64,000 nucleotides of DNA. Origin: Candidatus Fermentithermobacillus carboniphilus. GTDB lineage: Bacteria > Bacillota > Sulfobacillia > Fermentithermobacillales > Fermentithermobacillaceae. The notes below the pieces were generated by a model. It was not told the DNA's origin and made no database searches. It saw only the letters and a list, made by a program, of their open reading frames with translations. Within the stretch, counting starts at the first letter, position 1. Each line of letters opens with the position of its first letter. Shown piece after piece: positions 8,284 through 17,128 of this stretch. The position numbers and the translations under genes are program-made. Location: NCBI GenBank assembly GCA_018208355.1, contig CP062796.1, forward strand, positions 1,086,494 to 1,150,493, written 5' to 3'.

Positions 8284-9585
8284 CTACTTAAAATTGATCT
8301 GATAGACTCTCTGGGGCCTTCCTCTCGTCCCCGGCTGATCAAGTCCTGATACCTCTGCGAGTCCTGCCGCACAAAGCTTTGCCAAGATTCGCCGGGAGTT
8401 TCGCTTGCTTATCGATAAACTCAGCGCAAGTTGTTCTGGAGTTATGAGAGTCGTGGAATTCCGGGCAAGAACTGATTCTATTTTTCCAATGGTAGAAATG
8501 CTCAGCCCTGAGGCCAGGGCCTGATTGAGAACCTTCTTGTCTACGGTCGAACGTCTAAAATCAAGCCCCCCGTGGCTTGCGAGAGGACCAATCACCCTAC
8601 CTTCTTCTGAAACCACGAAGGCACATCCTCCACCTGCTTCTCTCGAGTACTTCAAAGCCAGCTCCGCATTGGCGTAACAGAGCGCTGCGGTATGGGCAAC
8701 TCCAAAGCCAAAGGATACCTTCTCCGAACACGCCTTCGTGATCTCGGAAGCCTTGTCAAACGAAGAGTATCCCGAAGTGACTTCTTCCAGAGTGCCTCTG
8801 GTCATGAACAACCCGAACCGTGTTCCCTCCATCGGCACGACCGAAATGCCCGTCGCCTCCCCGAACTCAAGAAGCAACTGAAACAAGACAGCGCGTTTTC
8901 TCTGGTTCTTGTACACCTCGGCGGAACTTCTACCTGAAGCCATTTCCGTTAGGCCAATAACCAGCTGGTAGGAACGCGTTTCTATAGCCTGCGCCTCCAG
9001 AACTGCTTTTACTACCGCTTCTCTCAATGCCCCAGTACTCGGCGTACAGCGGTAGACAGGAACCCCGTACTGTTTGAGTTCGAGATAGGCAGTCCGCAGA
9101 AAGGTAATAGCGGCGGCTGTCTTACCGGAGTTCCATAGAGACTTATGGAACGAGACAAACTCTTCGCGTCGTATGGGTCCTGCAAAGGGCATAAGATATA
9201 GTCCGTCGAGACTAAGACCGATCTCTCCAAAACTCTCGGCTGCTTCTTGAGGTGTGATAGTATCTATGCTAAGATGCCTGACGTCAACTCCATCGATAAG
9301 AAGTTTCGATATGGTCTTGTGCACGGCTGACCCCGCGTCTGATATGTAGACGAGGGGGATGTTGATTTCTCGCTCTTGACACTCCGCCTTGACCTTGGCA
9401 TACGGCCAGTTACCGGTGAAAAGACAAACCTGCATTTTGTCCTTATTAGCCCTAAAAATGGAAACTGTTTCGGTTTCGTCTTCGTAGTGAAGGTCGAGGA
9501 AGGTATGCCCCTGAAACTGTCTGGCTATCTCTAGCACTGTCCTGACAAGATCAGGCGTACCTATCACCCCGATGGTCTGTCCCAT
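8284..9585 (-). CDS. Regulator with degenerate nucleotide-cyclase-like domain and C-terminal winged helix
   Basis: 433 residues in three parts. The N-terminal 150 look Rossmann-like (IGVIGTPDLVRTVLEIA). The middle, about 205-345, resembles a degenerate GGDEF or GTP-cyclohydrolase-III type fold, with RSYQLVIGLTEM and FGFGVAHTAALCYANAELAL and ending in a GRVIGPL strand. The C-terminus is a winged helix (ITPEQLALSLSISKRNSRR) with a basic RGRPQRVYQ wing. It follows the four membrane genes of copy A by 49 bases on the same strand and is most likely part of that operon. The ligand is unknown; a nucleotide is a guess from the fold. Copy B has no such regulator beside it. Confidence 0.65.
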   Translation of the reverse strand: MGQTIGVIGTPDLVRTVLEIARQFQGHTFLDLHYEDETETVSIFRANKDKMQVCLFTGNWPYAKVKAECQEREINIPLVYISDAGSAVHKTISKLLIDGVDVRHLSIDTITPQEAAESFGEIGLSLDGLYLMPFAGPIRREEFVSFHKSLWNSGKTAAAITFLRTAYLELKQYGVPVYRCTPSTGALREAVVKAVLEAQAIETRSYQLVIGLTEMASGRSSAEVYKNQRKRAVLFQLLLEFGEATGISVVPMEGTRFGLFMTRGTLEEVTSGYSSFDKASEITKACSEKVSFGFGVAHTAALCYANAELALKYSREAGGGCAFVVSEEGRVIGPLASHGGLDFRRSTVDKKVLNQALASGLSISTIGKIESVLARNSTTLITPEQLALSLSISKRNSRRILAKLCAAGLAEVSGLDQPGTRGRPQRVYQINFK

Positions 9586-9633
9586 AGGCTCCCCTCCGGG
9601 TGCACTTATATCTTCAAATCAATGACTCTAACC

Positions 9634-10254
9634 CTATCTCAAACTGCTTAACCCGAGCCAATCCCGGACCAGGAACAAAACCCGTCCGATGAGCATTGAC
9701 AGGAACCCCATGCTGGCATTTCCGAAAGAAGCACCGAAGGCTATCATCAGGAAGCAACGGCCGATTCTGGGAACTACGCTTAGTTTCCCGTTCAGATACC
9801 TGGTGTACCGAGTGCTGAAAATAAAATAGGTAAGGCCTGTTACAAATCCGACAACGATCAATATGTTGTTGATTGAATTGAGTGGTAGGAAAGTGGCACT
9901 GATCTGGTTCAAAAACTGGGCCTGGACCGCACCCCTCAAACCAAGCCCCGCTCCAGTAGCCACAATCAGGGACATGCTGAGACGTGAAAGATACGCGTAA
10001 CTCTTGCTGTATCGTGCAAAAAGCAGGATACCAAAGAACATGGGTATTAACAGTCGGTATTCTGCGTTCTTCAAAAGAGGATTGATCCCAGAAGTCTGAA
10101 TGACCTGGACTCCAGTAACGATGGCATGACCTGCTCCGATCCCGATAAATGCGTGTTCTGCCAGACGATAAACCGGGTTTTCTTTGTATATGGCGAGACT
10201 AAACATTGCCAGTGTAATAAGGGCTGCTACCCATGTATCGAAACTTGTACTCAT
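9634..10254 (-). CDS. Membrane protein of unknown function, copy A gene 4
   Basis: 206 residues with about six or seven hydrophobic segments. It is paralogous to the plus-strand gene at 24414-25025: both have YKENP or YKGENP followed by a FAEH/LAEH motif, a LLIPxxxGIL segment, LNSxNNI in the middle, and FGRYALMVAFGSAYGS or its equivalent near the C-terminus. The start ATG at 10254 has GGGAGGA seven bases upstream; the longer open frame overlaps gene 3 and is unlikely. It is the last of the four membrane genes, 16 bases after gene 3. I know no function for the family. Confidence 0.75.
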   Translation of the reverse strand: MSTSFDTWVAALITLAMFSLAIYKENPVYRLAEHAFIGIGAGHAIVTGVQVIQTSGINPLLKNAEYRLLIPMFFGILLFARYSKSYAYLSRLSMSLIVATGAGLGLRGAVQAQFLNQISATFLPLNSINNILIVVGFVTGLTYFIFSTRYTRYLNGKLSVVPRIGRCFLMIAFGASFGNASMGFLSMLIGRVLFLVRDWLGLSSLR

Positions 10255-10270
10255 AAGCCTATCCTCCCCT

Positions 10271-11113
10271 CTACTTGGAAGTCTTTCTGCGGTGTTTCTT
10301 ATCAGCAAGATGACCCAGATTGCCCAGGATGATAAGGATGAGAATCACAGTGTGGGCAGCAGATTGGGCATCCATCTGGGCTGTCGCAATTCCGGGAGCT
10401 CTTAACAGCGCCTCGTACTCTGCTGCAGAGCGAAGTCCCACCAGTAAACCTGCTATTTGATGGGACTGAAGATAAGGCATGGTCTGAGGTCCCATTATAG
10501 CTGTAACGCCCATAGCCAGAGGGACGTTTTTGGCCACATAAATCTGCCTAACCCACACGTCGGGTGTTCCATACCCCCCAGGTCCCGTGTTCAACGTAAC
10601 GATAAGGTCAAAGTCTTTGGCAGACTTGATACCCTCCATCATAGGGATCTGAGCCGCAGGCGTTTTCCGCCAGTCTGTCCTGAAAACAGATTCAAAGTTT
10701 TCGGCCCAAGCAGCTATTCCCGACTCACCACCGGCAAAAAAACCTAAATTCACGTAATCTGACCCATATTGTTGGTTTAGACTTTCAAGAACCTTCAAAG
10801 ACCTTTCAGCAAACATCGGACCGTCCGGGATTGAAGAAGTGGCATATATTTTTGCACCCTTCTTGACCAGGTGTATCAGCAACGATTTTGCAATGGGATC
10901 CAGCTCAACGTCAGACCCGGCTCCATAGTCCCACGAGATCATCACTCTTGCACCTGGTTTTAAGCTCTCGACCACGTCGTAAAAGTCCTTGCTGGGCTGC
11001 ATGACCATCATAGGAAGACCGAATGGCTTTATAAGAGGTATCGCGATTACCACGAGGATAAGCACATATATAATCCTGGGGTTTATGCTCTTTATCCGCT
11101 CTAGTACTTCCAC
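10271..11113 (-). CDS. Membrane-anchored protein of unknown function, copy A gene 3
   Basis: 280 residues: one membrane helix near the N-terminus (residues 13-32, followed by KPFGLP), a soluble middle domain of about 210 residues, and one membrane helix near the C-terminus before a basic tail (KKHRRKTSK). It is paralogous to 23559-24392. Shared landmarks are KPxGLP, the GxxGYG stretch after a DLIxT strand, GLRxAAEYExLLxAPG, MDAQSxxH, and an ILGN in the last helix. The middle domain has alternating strands and helices and may bind a ligand. The spacing to gene 2 is 11 bases. Confidence 0.75.
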   Translation of the reverse strand: MEVLERIKSINPRIIYVLILVVIAIPLIKPFGLPMMVMQPSKDFYDVVESLKPGARVMISWDYGAGSDVELDPIAKSLLIHLVKKGAKIYATSSIPDGPMFAERSLKVLESLNQQYGSDYVNLGFFAGGESGIAAWAENFESVFRTDWRKTPAAQIPMMEGIKSAKDFDLIVTLNTGPGGYGTPDVWVRQIYVAKNVPLAMGVTAIMGPQTMPYLQSHQIAGLLVGLRSAAEYEALLRAPGIATAQMDAQSAAHTVILILIILGNLGHLADKKHRRKTSK

Positions 11114-11124
11114 TGGTCTCCCCC

Positions 11125-11748
11125 CTATTCGTTTCCACTCAGATGTGCTCTATTGAGGCCCACGATGATCCTAAGGCACTGAGACATGAACCCGATTCCT
11201 GAGCATACTAAGAACACTCGCTGTCCGGCCATATTGGGTACATCCATTATCCACTGAGCCACACTCGGCATTTCATTCGAAACAAACTCACCAATAGGTA
11301 CACGACCCAGCATAACCAGAGCTGCCGAGATCAGAAGCAATGTTGAGTCTGCGTTCGTCGCCCTAAATGCTCGATAGGAAGCTGATGCAATGAAGAATGC
11401 GGTCATACCCGCCATAGTAGAGCCGCAAGGAATAAGTATTTTGTCATAAAGAAAACGGTATAAAGGTGCAGTGGTTCCTTTCGAAAGGCCTATAATGACT
11501 GTAACAGCGAGGAACAGAAACAGAGCAGCGCTGTTGTACCAACCAGGTCTTCTGTGCCGGATCCTGTCGCTGTGGACGGCCACGAGGTTCAGAGTCCCGG
11601 TAATGACGGCGAAACTCGTGACCAGCGGCATCCAACCTCGTATGCTGGCTGCGCTGGTATTGAGCGATGGTATCTTCACAAAATAGTCCAGCACCATTAG
11701 AATGCCCACTATGAAGGTGATGGCCAAGGGTAGCGTTCGTTTCAGCAC
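11125..11748 (-). CDS. Membrane protein of unknown function, copy A gene 2
   Basis: 207 residues with about six hydrophobic segments, exactly the length of its copy B counterpart at 22921-23544. Shared features are a basic R-P-N/G-W motif after the second helix (RRPGWYNSA or KRPNWVYSA), SAxYRxF in the middle, LLISAxxxMLGxxPIG, and an AxWIxxVPNxAGxR stretch near the C-terminus. It starts with GTG, as does the copy B gene, and AAAGGAG lies upstream. Function is unknown. Confidence 0.75.
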   Translation of the reverse strand: MLKRTLPLAITFIVGILMVLDYFVKIPSLNTSAASIRGWMPLVTSFAVITGTLNLVAVHSDRIRHRRPGWYNSAALFLFLAVTVIIGLSKGTTAPLYRFLYDKILIPCGSTMAGMTAFFIASASYRAFRATNADSTLLLISAALVMLGRVPIGEFVSNEMPSVAQWIMDVPNMAGQRVFLVCSGIGFMSQCLRIIVGLNRAHLSGNE

Positions 11749-11764
11749 AGTAACTCATCTCCTT

Positions 11765-12541
11765 TCATCTGTTAATGAGACGCGAAATGAAGGAAGACCC
11801 GAACGTAGCTGAAATCGACCCCAGCAGTACGAGTATCAGCGCAAACAATTTAACGAAATCCTGACCGGTAATGGCACCGAGCTCCGACGGTTCTTGGGAA
11901 AGCTGGGCCCCAGCCGCAAAGACTTCTTCACCCAACAAAACATAGTCACAGGCGGCAACGAAAAACGGTATCTGGTACTCGTTGGTGGTCCCGGCTATCT
12001 GCATACACCCGGCATGATGGGCTTCTTCTGCTATGAAGAGCGCCTCGTTGGCATAATGACCTATCATAATGTTGACTGCCACGTTTTCCCTATTAATGAT
12101 CCCTACGATGCCGCCCGCATAAACATATTGGTCTGCAGACAGGTACCGAACAACTCCCGGCTGGTAGAGTTCGGGCTTCCCAGCCCTCAAAAATGCACCC
12201 CTTACTACTTCGTCACTGGCCGCATAAACATCGCCCTGTGCAACTGTAACAATCAGAGAGCAATCCATTCTGGCACTTTTTTCGGCAATGTAAGATAGAA
12301 ACGAAAGGCTGGCCATCATTACCGGAGCTCCACGAACCGTCAGGTTACCCACACCCGCGCTAAAGTGCACCGGCCGTCCCATTTCAGTAGCACGACCTAT
12401 TGCTTCATCGATAGCCTGAAGCGCCGCAAGAGGCCGGATTTGTGGCTGTTTACCTTTCCTTGCCTCATTGATCCCCAGAAGGATGGCTGTACACACAATG
12501 ACCAATGTAACTAGCGTAAATAACATTCCACTGGCTAGCAT
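11765..12541 (-). CDS. DUF6754-like membrane-anchored protein, copy A gene 1
   Basis: 258 residues: a membrane helix at 4-23, a soluble core and a C-terminal helix. The core begins AIDEAIGRATEMGRPVHFS and contains MIGxxxxEALxxAE, GCMQI, TN, QIPFF and CDYVLLGEE, all of which recur in copy B (22087-22905). I associate this with the uncharacterised DUF6754 family, from memory. The ATG at 12541 follows GGAGGTGAATTGG. An upstream GTG falls inside that ribosome site and is unlikely. Same-frame spacing is seen in copy B, which supports both starts. Confidence 0.75.
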   Translation of the reverse strand: MLASGMLFTLVTLVIVCTAILLGINEARKGKQPQIRPLAALQAIDEAIGRATEMGRPVHFSAGVGNLTVRGAPVMMASLSFLSYIAEKSARMDCSLIVTVAQGDVYAASDEVVRGAFLRAGKPELYQPGVVRYLSADQYVYAGGIVGIINRENVAVNIMIGHYANEALFIAEEAHHAGCMQIAGTTNEYQIPFFVAACDYVLLGEEVFAAGAQLSQEPSELGAITGQDFVKLFALILVLLGSISATFGSSFISRLINR

Positions 12542-12616
12542 CCAATTCACCTCCGGGCTTTATCTGACTAATGTTTCCAATCTCAATTAGCAACGCCAAG
12601 TCAAACAGAAGACCTT

Positions 12617-13507
12617 CTACTCCCGAGTAAAGTAGTCATATACTACCTTGCTAAGCAACGCAGGGACCTGTCTTGCGTCATCGCGGGGTTCCTGTTTTGT
12701 CAAGATCGCAATAGCATAGGCGCTTGAATTAGCCGGCTGTACTATCCCAACGTCGTTGACCACCACGTTGACACCCAGGGTACCGCTCTTGGTCATGGTA
12801 ATGGTACCCAGAGGTAGCAAACCGGGGATCCTATCTCTCAGCTGTTGTTTCTTCATCACACTGAGGCAATTCTCACATACTTCCTTAGGGAGCCCTTTGG
12901 CCTTGTAAAGAGCCTCCATCAGGTCAACCATGTCTCTTGCAGTAGTTACGTTGTTCTCGGGACAACCCTGAAAGGCCAATCCATTATAATCTACCTTTCC
13001 TGACTCAAGGATGCGGAAGGACTCTGCAACCTGCTCCTTAGTAGGCCAATTCTCCTTGATGCCTGCACAGTGAGCTAAAAGGCCTTTGCATCCCATAGAA
13101 ACAAACGTGCTTTTCAGCCCCAGGCGGTGCATAGTTGCGTTGACGTCATCTAATCCCGCAGCTTCAAGACACATGTCAGCCGCCGTGTTATCGCTAATTA
13201 TGATCATTAGAGTACCTAGATCACGTAAGGATATTTCCAATCCTTCAGTCATCTCTTTGAGGATGCCGGAACCGGGGGACTTATCTTCTTCTCTAAGTAC
13301 ACGCTTTTGAGCCAAGTCAATTTGGCCCAAGCTGGCCTTCCGATACAGTTCTACAAGGACAGGTACTTTAAAAACACTAGCCGTCGGCAGCATTACATCG
13401 GGATTAACGCAAATCTCTTCGCCTGTTTCAAAATTCCTTGCCATGAGCGAGAAAATTCCCCCGCGCCCGCTGAGTATCCTGTCTATTTTTCTTAGTACTT
13501 CCTCCAT
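12617..13507 (-). CDS. Class A beta-lactamase-fold serine hydrolase, no signal peptide
   Basis: 296 residues with the serine penicillin-recognising motifs in order: SVFK near residue 44 (nucleophile Ser), SDN near 112, and KSG near 240 in place of KTG. No signal peptide is present, so the protein appears to be cytosolic. I do not see a clear ExxLN motif with the deacylating Glu of true class A enzymes, so a peptidase or another hydrolase is as likely as a beta-lactamase. An AGGAGGAAC lies just before the ATG. It precedes copy A gene 1 by 75 bases on the same strand and may head that operon. Confidence 0.8.
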   Translation of the reverse strand: MEEVLRKIDRILSGRGGIFSLMARNFETGEEICVNPDVMLPTASVFKVPVLVELYRKASLGQIDLAQKRVLREEDKSPGSGILKEMTEGLEISLRDLGTLMIIISDNTAADMCLEAAGLDDVNATMHRLGLKSTFVSMGCKGLLAHCAGIKENWPTKEQVAESFRILESGKVDYNGLAFQGCPENNVTTARDMVDLMEALYKAKGLPKEVCENCLSVMKKQQLRDRIPGLLPLGTITMTKSGTLGVNVVVNDVGIVQPANSSAYAIAILTKQEPRDDARQVPALLSKVVYDYFTRE

Positions 13508-13771
13508 AGAGTGTTCCTCCTATTGCGGCCACAATTGTTGCCGTATTTTTGCCGTAATTGACCGTGACTGAAGTCCTTGTCTCGATTCACCTCCTTTTTA
13601 AGGGCGGAAAACGGTGACATGTTTCAAGCGCTTAAGTCCCGTCCGTATTTCCGAAAAGTTTCCCGGATTTGCTGTAGATGGAAAATGATTCGCCATCGAT
13701 TGCCGAATTCCTTCTACTTTCGGATTTCAACGAACTTTAGCGCACTATATCAATCCCCGCCGGTTTTTGTC

Positions 13772-14164
13772 TCACGCGCCGCTGAAAATGGTAGAATAGA
13801 AGGACATTGCATATGAAGGAGTCAACAGAGCCTCAAGCCTCCGGTTCTGGCTCCACTTGGATACAGAGAAGCTGCTCCACGGCCCGAAAACCGACAGGAT
13901 AACGACTAAGGCCAGAGATGCAGGCAGGACCAGAGCCTTCTTTGTCCTCGTGAAGGTCAGGTAGACCATGCATCCGAGGACCCAAAGCCCAAGTACCAGC
14001 ACGTAATATCGGTTTTCGGTGATCCCGTAGCGCCGGACTCTGATACCGACCGAAGCGAACAGCATCAGGAGAAGGGGAATTAGGGCTCGCGGGAAGTACT
14101 TGGAAAAGGCGTCTCCCCACTTGTTCGCCTTGCTTACCGGCCAGACGAAGAAAAGGAGTGGCCG
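13772..14164 (-). pseudogene. DUF4153 membrane protein fragment
   Basis: 131 open codons without a start follow a TAG at 14167-14165. The translation has membrane helices and the stretch RRYGITENRYYVLVLGLWV, which is typical of the middle of DUF4153 proteins, normally over 500 residues. Both ends are missing, so this is a remnant. Confidence 0.55.
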
Positions 14165-14326
14165 CTAACTTCGATAGTTATGCCAGTCGATTCATCAAAG
14201 AAGGTGGAGACTCTCCCTTCGCCGGTGCCGAAACACGCTTGGTCAAGATCTCGGCTGGGCCACGGGCTCTAAGAAAGCCCATGTAGGGACACGACCGGCT
14301 CCTGATGCAAGGTCCATTGCTGGGCT

Positions 14327-15424
14327 CTATTTCGACCCCAGGATGGCTTCCAGGACGAGCGTCTCGATGTCGAGGGTACCTCCCTCCCTGAGCCAGAAGT
14401 CCAAGTAAGTACCGTCATCTTGCTGACGGAACGCGTGGACCTCCGCCCATTCGCCTTGGATGCCAGAGGCTGCGGGCTCGGACCTCGTGAGGAGGTAGAC
14501 CCTCCAATTGCCGGTCTGAGTCGGTATCTCCCTGGACCAGACGATTCTCGAGTGGTTCGGGATGAAGAGGCCCCCCAGTTCGGAGATGCCGCCGACTGCC
14601 CCTCCTTCCGCGTCCAAGACGCTCCACTCACCGGCCAGTTCCTCGGAGACCACCTGCCAGTCGCCCGGCAGCTCGAGAGAGATGCCGATGCCCGGAACCG
14701 GGACGTCCTCCGGGGCGTTGGGGATGTCGGTCCGGTCTATGTCCGTGATGGCCCAGCGATCGCCCGACCTCTCGTCAGACACCTTCTCGACGGTGAGGGT
14801 ATACCGGTAGGTACCTGCGGGACCTGTGGAGGTCACCATGTGGAAGGCCACCTCGACTTGGTAGACGGGCGCCTGCTCCGGCCCTTCCGGCTCGCCGGTC
14901 TCGCCCGGCCCCGCTTGTGGCTCGGGCGTTACCTCCCGCATCTCGCCGATTTCGTATTCGGAGACCCACGGGCTGGACGTGCCCGTCACCCATCCCAGTC
15001 CCTCGAACTTCGGCTCGTAGGCCGCCCTCATCATTGGGGAGAGCATGGCGAACTGGAGCGCGCCGTTCCTCATCTTGACGCCGTACGCCCACTTCTCGAC
15101 TGCCTCTCGCGCGCTATCCGGTAAGAGAGCAGACTCCAGAAGGGCTATCCTGTTCGCAGTCACCGCGGTTTGCGTCGTTATGCTGATCGAACGCGAGTCC
15201 CCGTCCCAGTCCACCCGCCCCCCGAGGGCTTCTGCCAGGGGCCTGAGCGGGGCCACCGTCCTGTCGTTTACGATGTACGCCTCGCCCTCGGTGAAAAGCG
15301 GACGCCCGTCCACCGTCACTAGGACGCCGCTCGCCCCTTGGCCGGCAAGGAGAACCCCCGCAGGAATAATCACCACTGCAAGGGTGATTACCAGGCACTT
15401 CACCGCCAGCTTCCTTCCATCCAA
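14327..15424 (-). CDS. Secreted stalk-domain (copper amine oxidase N-terminal-like) protein
   Basis: 365 residues from a TTG start at 15424 that follows GGGAGG; an upstream ATG would place a basic, Cys-rich leader ahead of the signal and is less likely. Residues 8-28 form a signal or membrane anchor (CLVITLAVVIIPAGVLLAG). Next comes one stalk domain of the type that pairs VTVDGRPLF with NDRTVAPLRPLAEALGG and VDWDG. A Pro/Glu-rich linker (about 165-185) separates it from a lipoprotein-like C-terminal half of unknown role. Such proteins are common at the surface of thermophilic clostridia. It is the only apparently intact gene in the 13.5-17.1 kb decayed stretch. Confidence 0.7.
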   Translation of the reverse strand: MDGRKLAVKCLVITLAVVIIPAGVLLAGQGASGVLVTVDGRPLFTEGEAYIVNDRTVAPLRPLAEALGGRVDWDGDSRSISITTQTAVTANRIALLESALLPDSAREAVEKWAYGVKMRNGALQFAMLSPMMRAAYEPKFEGLGWVTGTSSPWVSEYEIGEMREVTPEPQAGPGETGEPEGPEQAPVYQVEVAFHMVTSTGPAGTYRYTLTVEKVSDERSGDRWAITDIDRTDIPNAPEDVPVPGIGISLELPGDWQVVSEELAGEWSVLDAEGGAVGGISELGGLFIPNHSRIVWSREIPTQTGNWRVYLLTRSEPAASGIQGEWAEVHAFRQQDDGTYLDFWLREGGTLDIETLVLEAILGSK

Positions 15425-15549
15425 AGAGACTACCTCCCTATGTGCGCTCCGCCCCGGTCGGCACCTACACACCTGCTAGAGAAGGTTTCGCCTTTGGCTG
15501 GACCTGCCCTCCCGAGGCCGGGCGCGGACGTCGTTTTCTATCTCTGACG

Positions 15550-15831
15550 CGTGCGGCGCGCGTGAGTTCCAACCCCTCTATCAGTTCGAGTCGTATTTCC
15601 CCGCAGTCCTGAAGATGGCGAGGAAATACGATGAGAAGATCGGCGTCGGTGCGATCATCTCTTCCATGATCCCGTATTCTGTCGCTCGTGGTTTGGGTAC
15701 TCCAGCTCCTTCTCTGGATGGCCCTGAAACTGCCTTTGGGTCCCGGGCCCCCAAGCGTCCCCAAGGACGCCGGGGGCTCACATCGCCTACAGAGCTGCGG
15801 CAGGGACCCTGACCAGCTGGTTCCCGTTTAA
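15550..15831 (+). pseudogene. AbgT-family transporter, C-terminal fragment with a frameshift
   Basis: One frame reads SYFPAVLKMARKYDEKIGVG followed by AIISSMIPYSVA, matching the end of p-aminobenzoyl-glutamate transporters. One base later the next frame continues VVWVLQLLLWMALKLPLGPG and ends at TAA near 15831, as expected for the last helix. Only the last 90 or so residues remain, in two frames. Confidence 0.6.
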
Positions 15832-15838
15832 GACCACC

Positions 15839-16096
15839 TTGCAGATGAAAGAACTGCTGGCAAGCGATCTTGCCACCAAGGTGTTGAGTATAGGCATAAC
15901 TGCTGTCGCTTGGGGGTTCTTTGAGGGGTTCAAGTATGTTGTCATAAGCGACAAGATCAATAAGCGATACCCACCGAAAAACCTATGGCTGAACCCGGGA
16001 GCAATTGCCTGCGGGCTTTTCTGCTTACTCATCCACGGCCTGGTTGGTGCGACCCCTGACGCTTTGGTGGAGGCTGTCACCGTGTTCATCATGTAA
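15839..16096 (+). pseudogene. Truncated membrane protein
   Basis: 85 codons with two or three hydrophobic segments and a WGFFEGFKYVVISDKINKRY motif that I associate with uncharacterised, possibly CPBP-related, membrane proteins of clostridia. It stops abruptly inside a hydrophobic stretch (VEAVTVFIM), so it looks truncated. The start at 15839 is TTG; no good ribosome site is seen. Confidence 0.4.
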
Positions 16097-16104
16097 AGCA
16101 GGAC

Positions 16105-16533
16105 ATGGGACGCCGGGAATTCACATCTGTGCGCGGCGAAACAGTGATGCTCTACGGGAAGGGGCTCTACCGGTACGATTCCGTATCCGTAGCTACCCAG
16201 GCCATCAGTCAAGACATAGTCACACTGGTTTAAGGGGTCCCGCTGCTCATCGTGGCTCTCTTCACGTCACGAAAGGGTGGGCTGACAGGACGATTGCTTT
16301 TGGCTGGTACCTTGGGATACTTCCTTTACACGTACGCCTCTTACGCATGCCTGGCAATGTACAACGAGATGTTCCTCGTGTACGTGGCTTTGTTTTCAAC
16401 GAGTTTTGCAGCGTTCACTCTGACCATGATGTCTTTCGACTTGCAGAGGCTGGCTGTGTGTATCAGTAATCAACTTCCGGTGAGATTCGTTGGGGGTTTT
16501 CTCATCCTGATATCAGTGACTCCTGGAATATAG
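16105..16533 (+). pseudogene. Conserved membrane protein with an in-frame stop
   Basis: The frame starts at ATG 16105 (MGRREFTSVRGETVMLYGKG) and stops at TAA 16231-16233, then stays open for another 100 codons. These encode four hydrophobic segments (VPLLIVALFTSRKGG, LLAGTLGYFLYTYASYACL). The text is continuous across the stop, which points to a single nonsense mutation in an old gene. The family is unknown to me. Confidence 0.55.
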
Positions 16534-16604
16534 CCCGCTTGGACTATAGAACGCCGCTTGAAGTGCTGCAAAAACTTTCCTGCGACCGGGAGGCGGCAGA
16601 CTAA
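16533..16604 (+). pseudogene. C-terminal remnant of an integrase-core transposase
   Basis: The last 23 codons read LDYRTPLEVLQKL and then a short tail to TAA. The motif x-YRTPLEVL is the usual end of the integrase core in IS3/IS481-type transposases. Nothing upstream continues it. Confidence 0.45.
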
Positions 16605-16720
16605 CCGAGACCGAATGTATGCTCAAACCTGTGTCCAAAAAACCGGCTGCGGTACAGCCTATACTACCTTGACGTAACCGTTGTTATTGCACGACTCCAG
16701 ATGAAATTGGAGGTAGCAGC

Positions 16721-16795
16721 GTGGCGGAAAAAACGTTTCGTAGTTCTCAAGAACTGTTTGAAGGCATCAAAGGTGCGTACCCGCGAGCTAGGTAA
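16721..16795 (+). CDS. Tiny open frame of 24 codons, probably a truncated gene start
   Basis: GTG preceded by GGAGGTAGC encodes MAEKTFRSSQELFEGIKGAY and four more residues. The strong ribosome site and the charged, gene-like start suggest the beginning of a disrupted gene rather than a functional peptide. The source family is not recognised. Confidence 0.25.
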   Translation: MAEKTFRSSQELFEGIKGAYPRAR

Positions 16796-16962
16796 TGCAT
16801 GACCTTCCTTTTACCAACGAGCTCCTTGTTGTCTTAAAAAACGCAGGTCTAAGATGTGGACCTCGGCCGTAACCCGAATGTTGCAGTATCACCTTCTTCT
16901 GGCAGCTTCGAGAGCGGCGTGGAGCAGTGGCCGCTCTAGGGCTTGCCGGGGTAGACTGCTCC

Positions 16963-16996
16963 GTCTGCGCATTCGGGCCGTCTGCGCATTCGGGCC
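16963..16996. repeat. Exact tandem duplication of a 17-bp unit
   Basis: GTCTGCGCATTCGGGCC occurs twice head to tail, and ATTTGGGCCGAA follows nearby as a weaker third echo. Confidence 0.7.
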
Positions 16997-17128
16997 GAAC
17001 GGGCGTATTTGGGCCGAATGATTGAAGAAAACTGACTTTCCAAGACACGGCCAGAGGGAGGAAACTCTCTTGGGAAGCCGCGGATCCAACGTCGTACATA
17101 CGGAAGACGAGAGAGTCAGAACAACAGC

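Larger units (their letters stand above)
16605..17128. other. Spacer with a tiny open frame and a 17-bp tandem duplication
   Basis: No full gene is seen. A 24-codon open frame with a good ribosome site lies at 16721-16795, and an exact tandem duplication at 16963-16996. The stretch separates the decayed region from the HD-GYP gene. Confidence 0.4.

Noticed and set aside
14420..15124. Open frame of 234 codons on the plus strand
   Set aside because: Opposite the stalk-domain gene, which has a signal peptide and a recognisable domain. The plus frame has neither.
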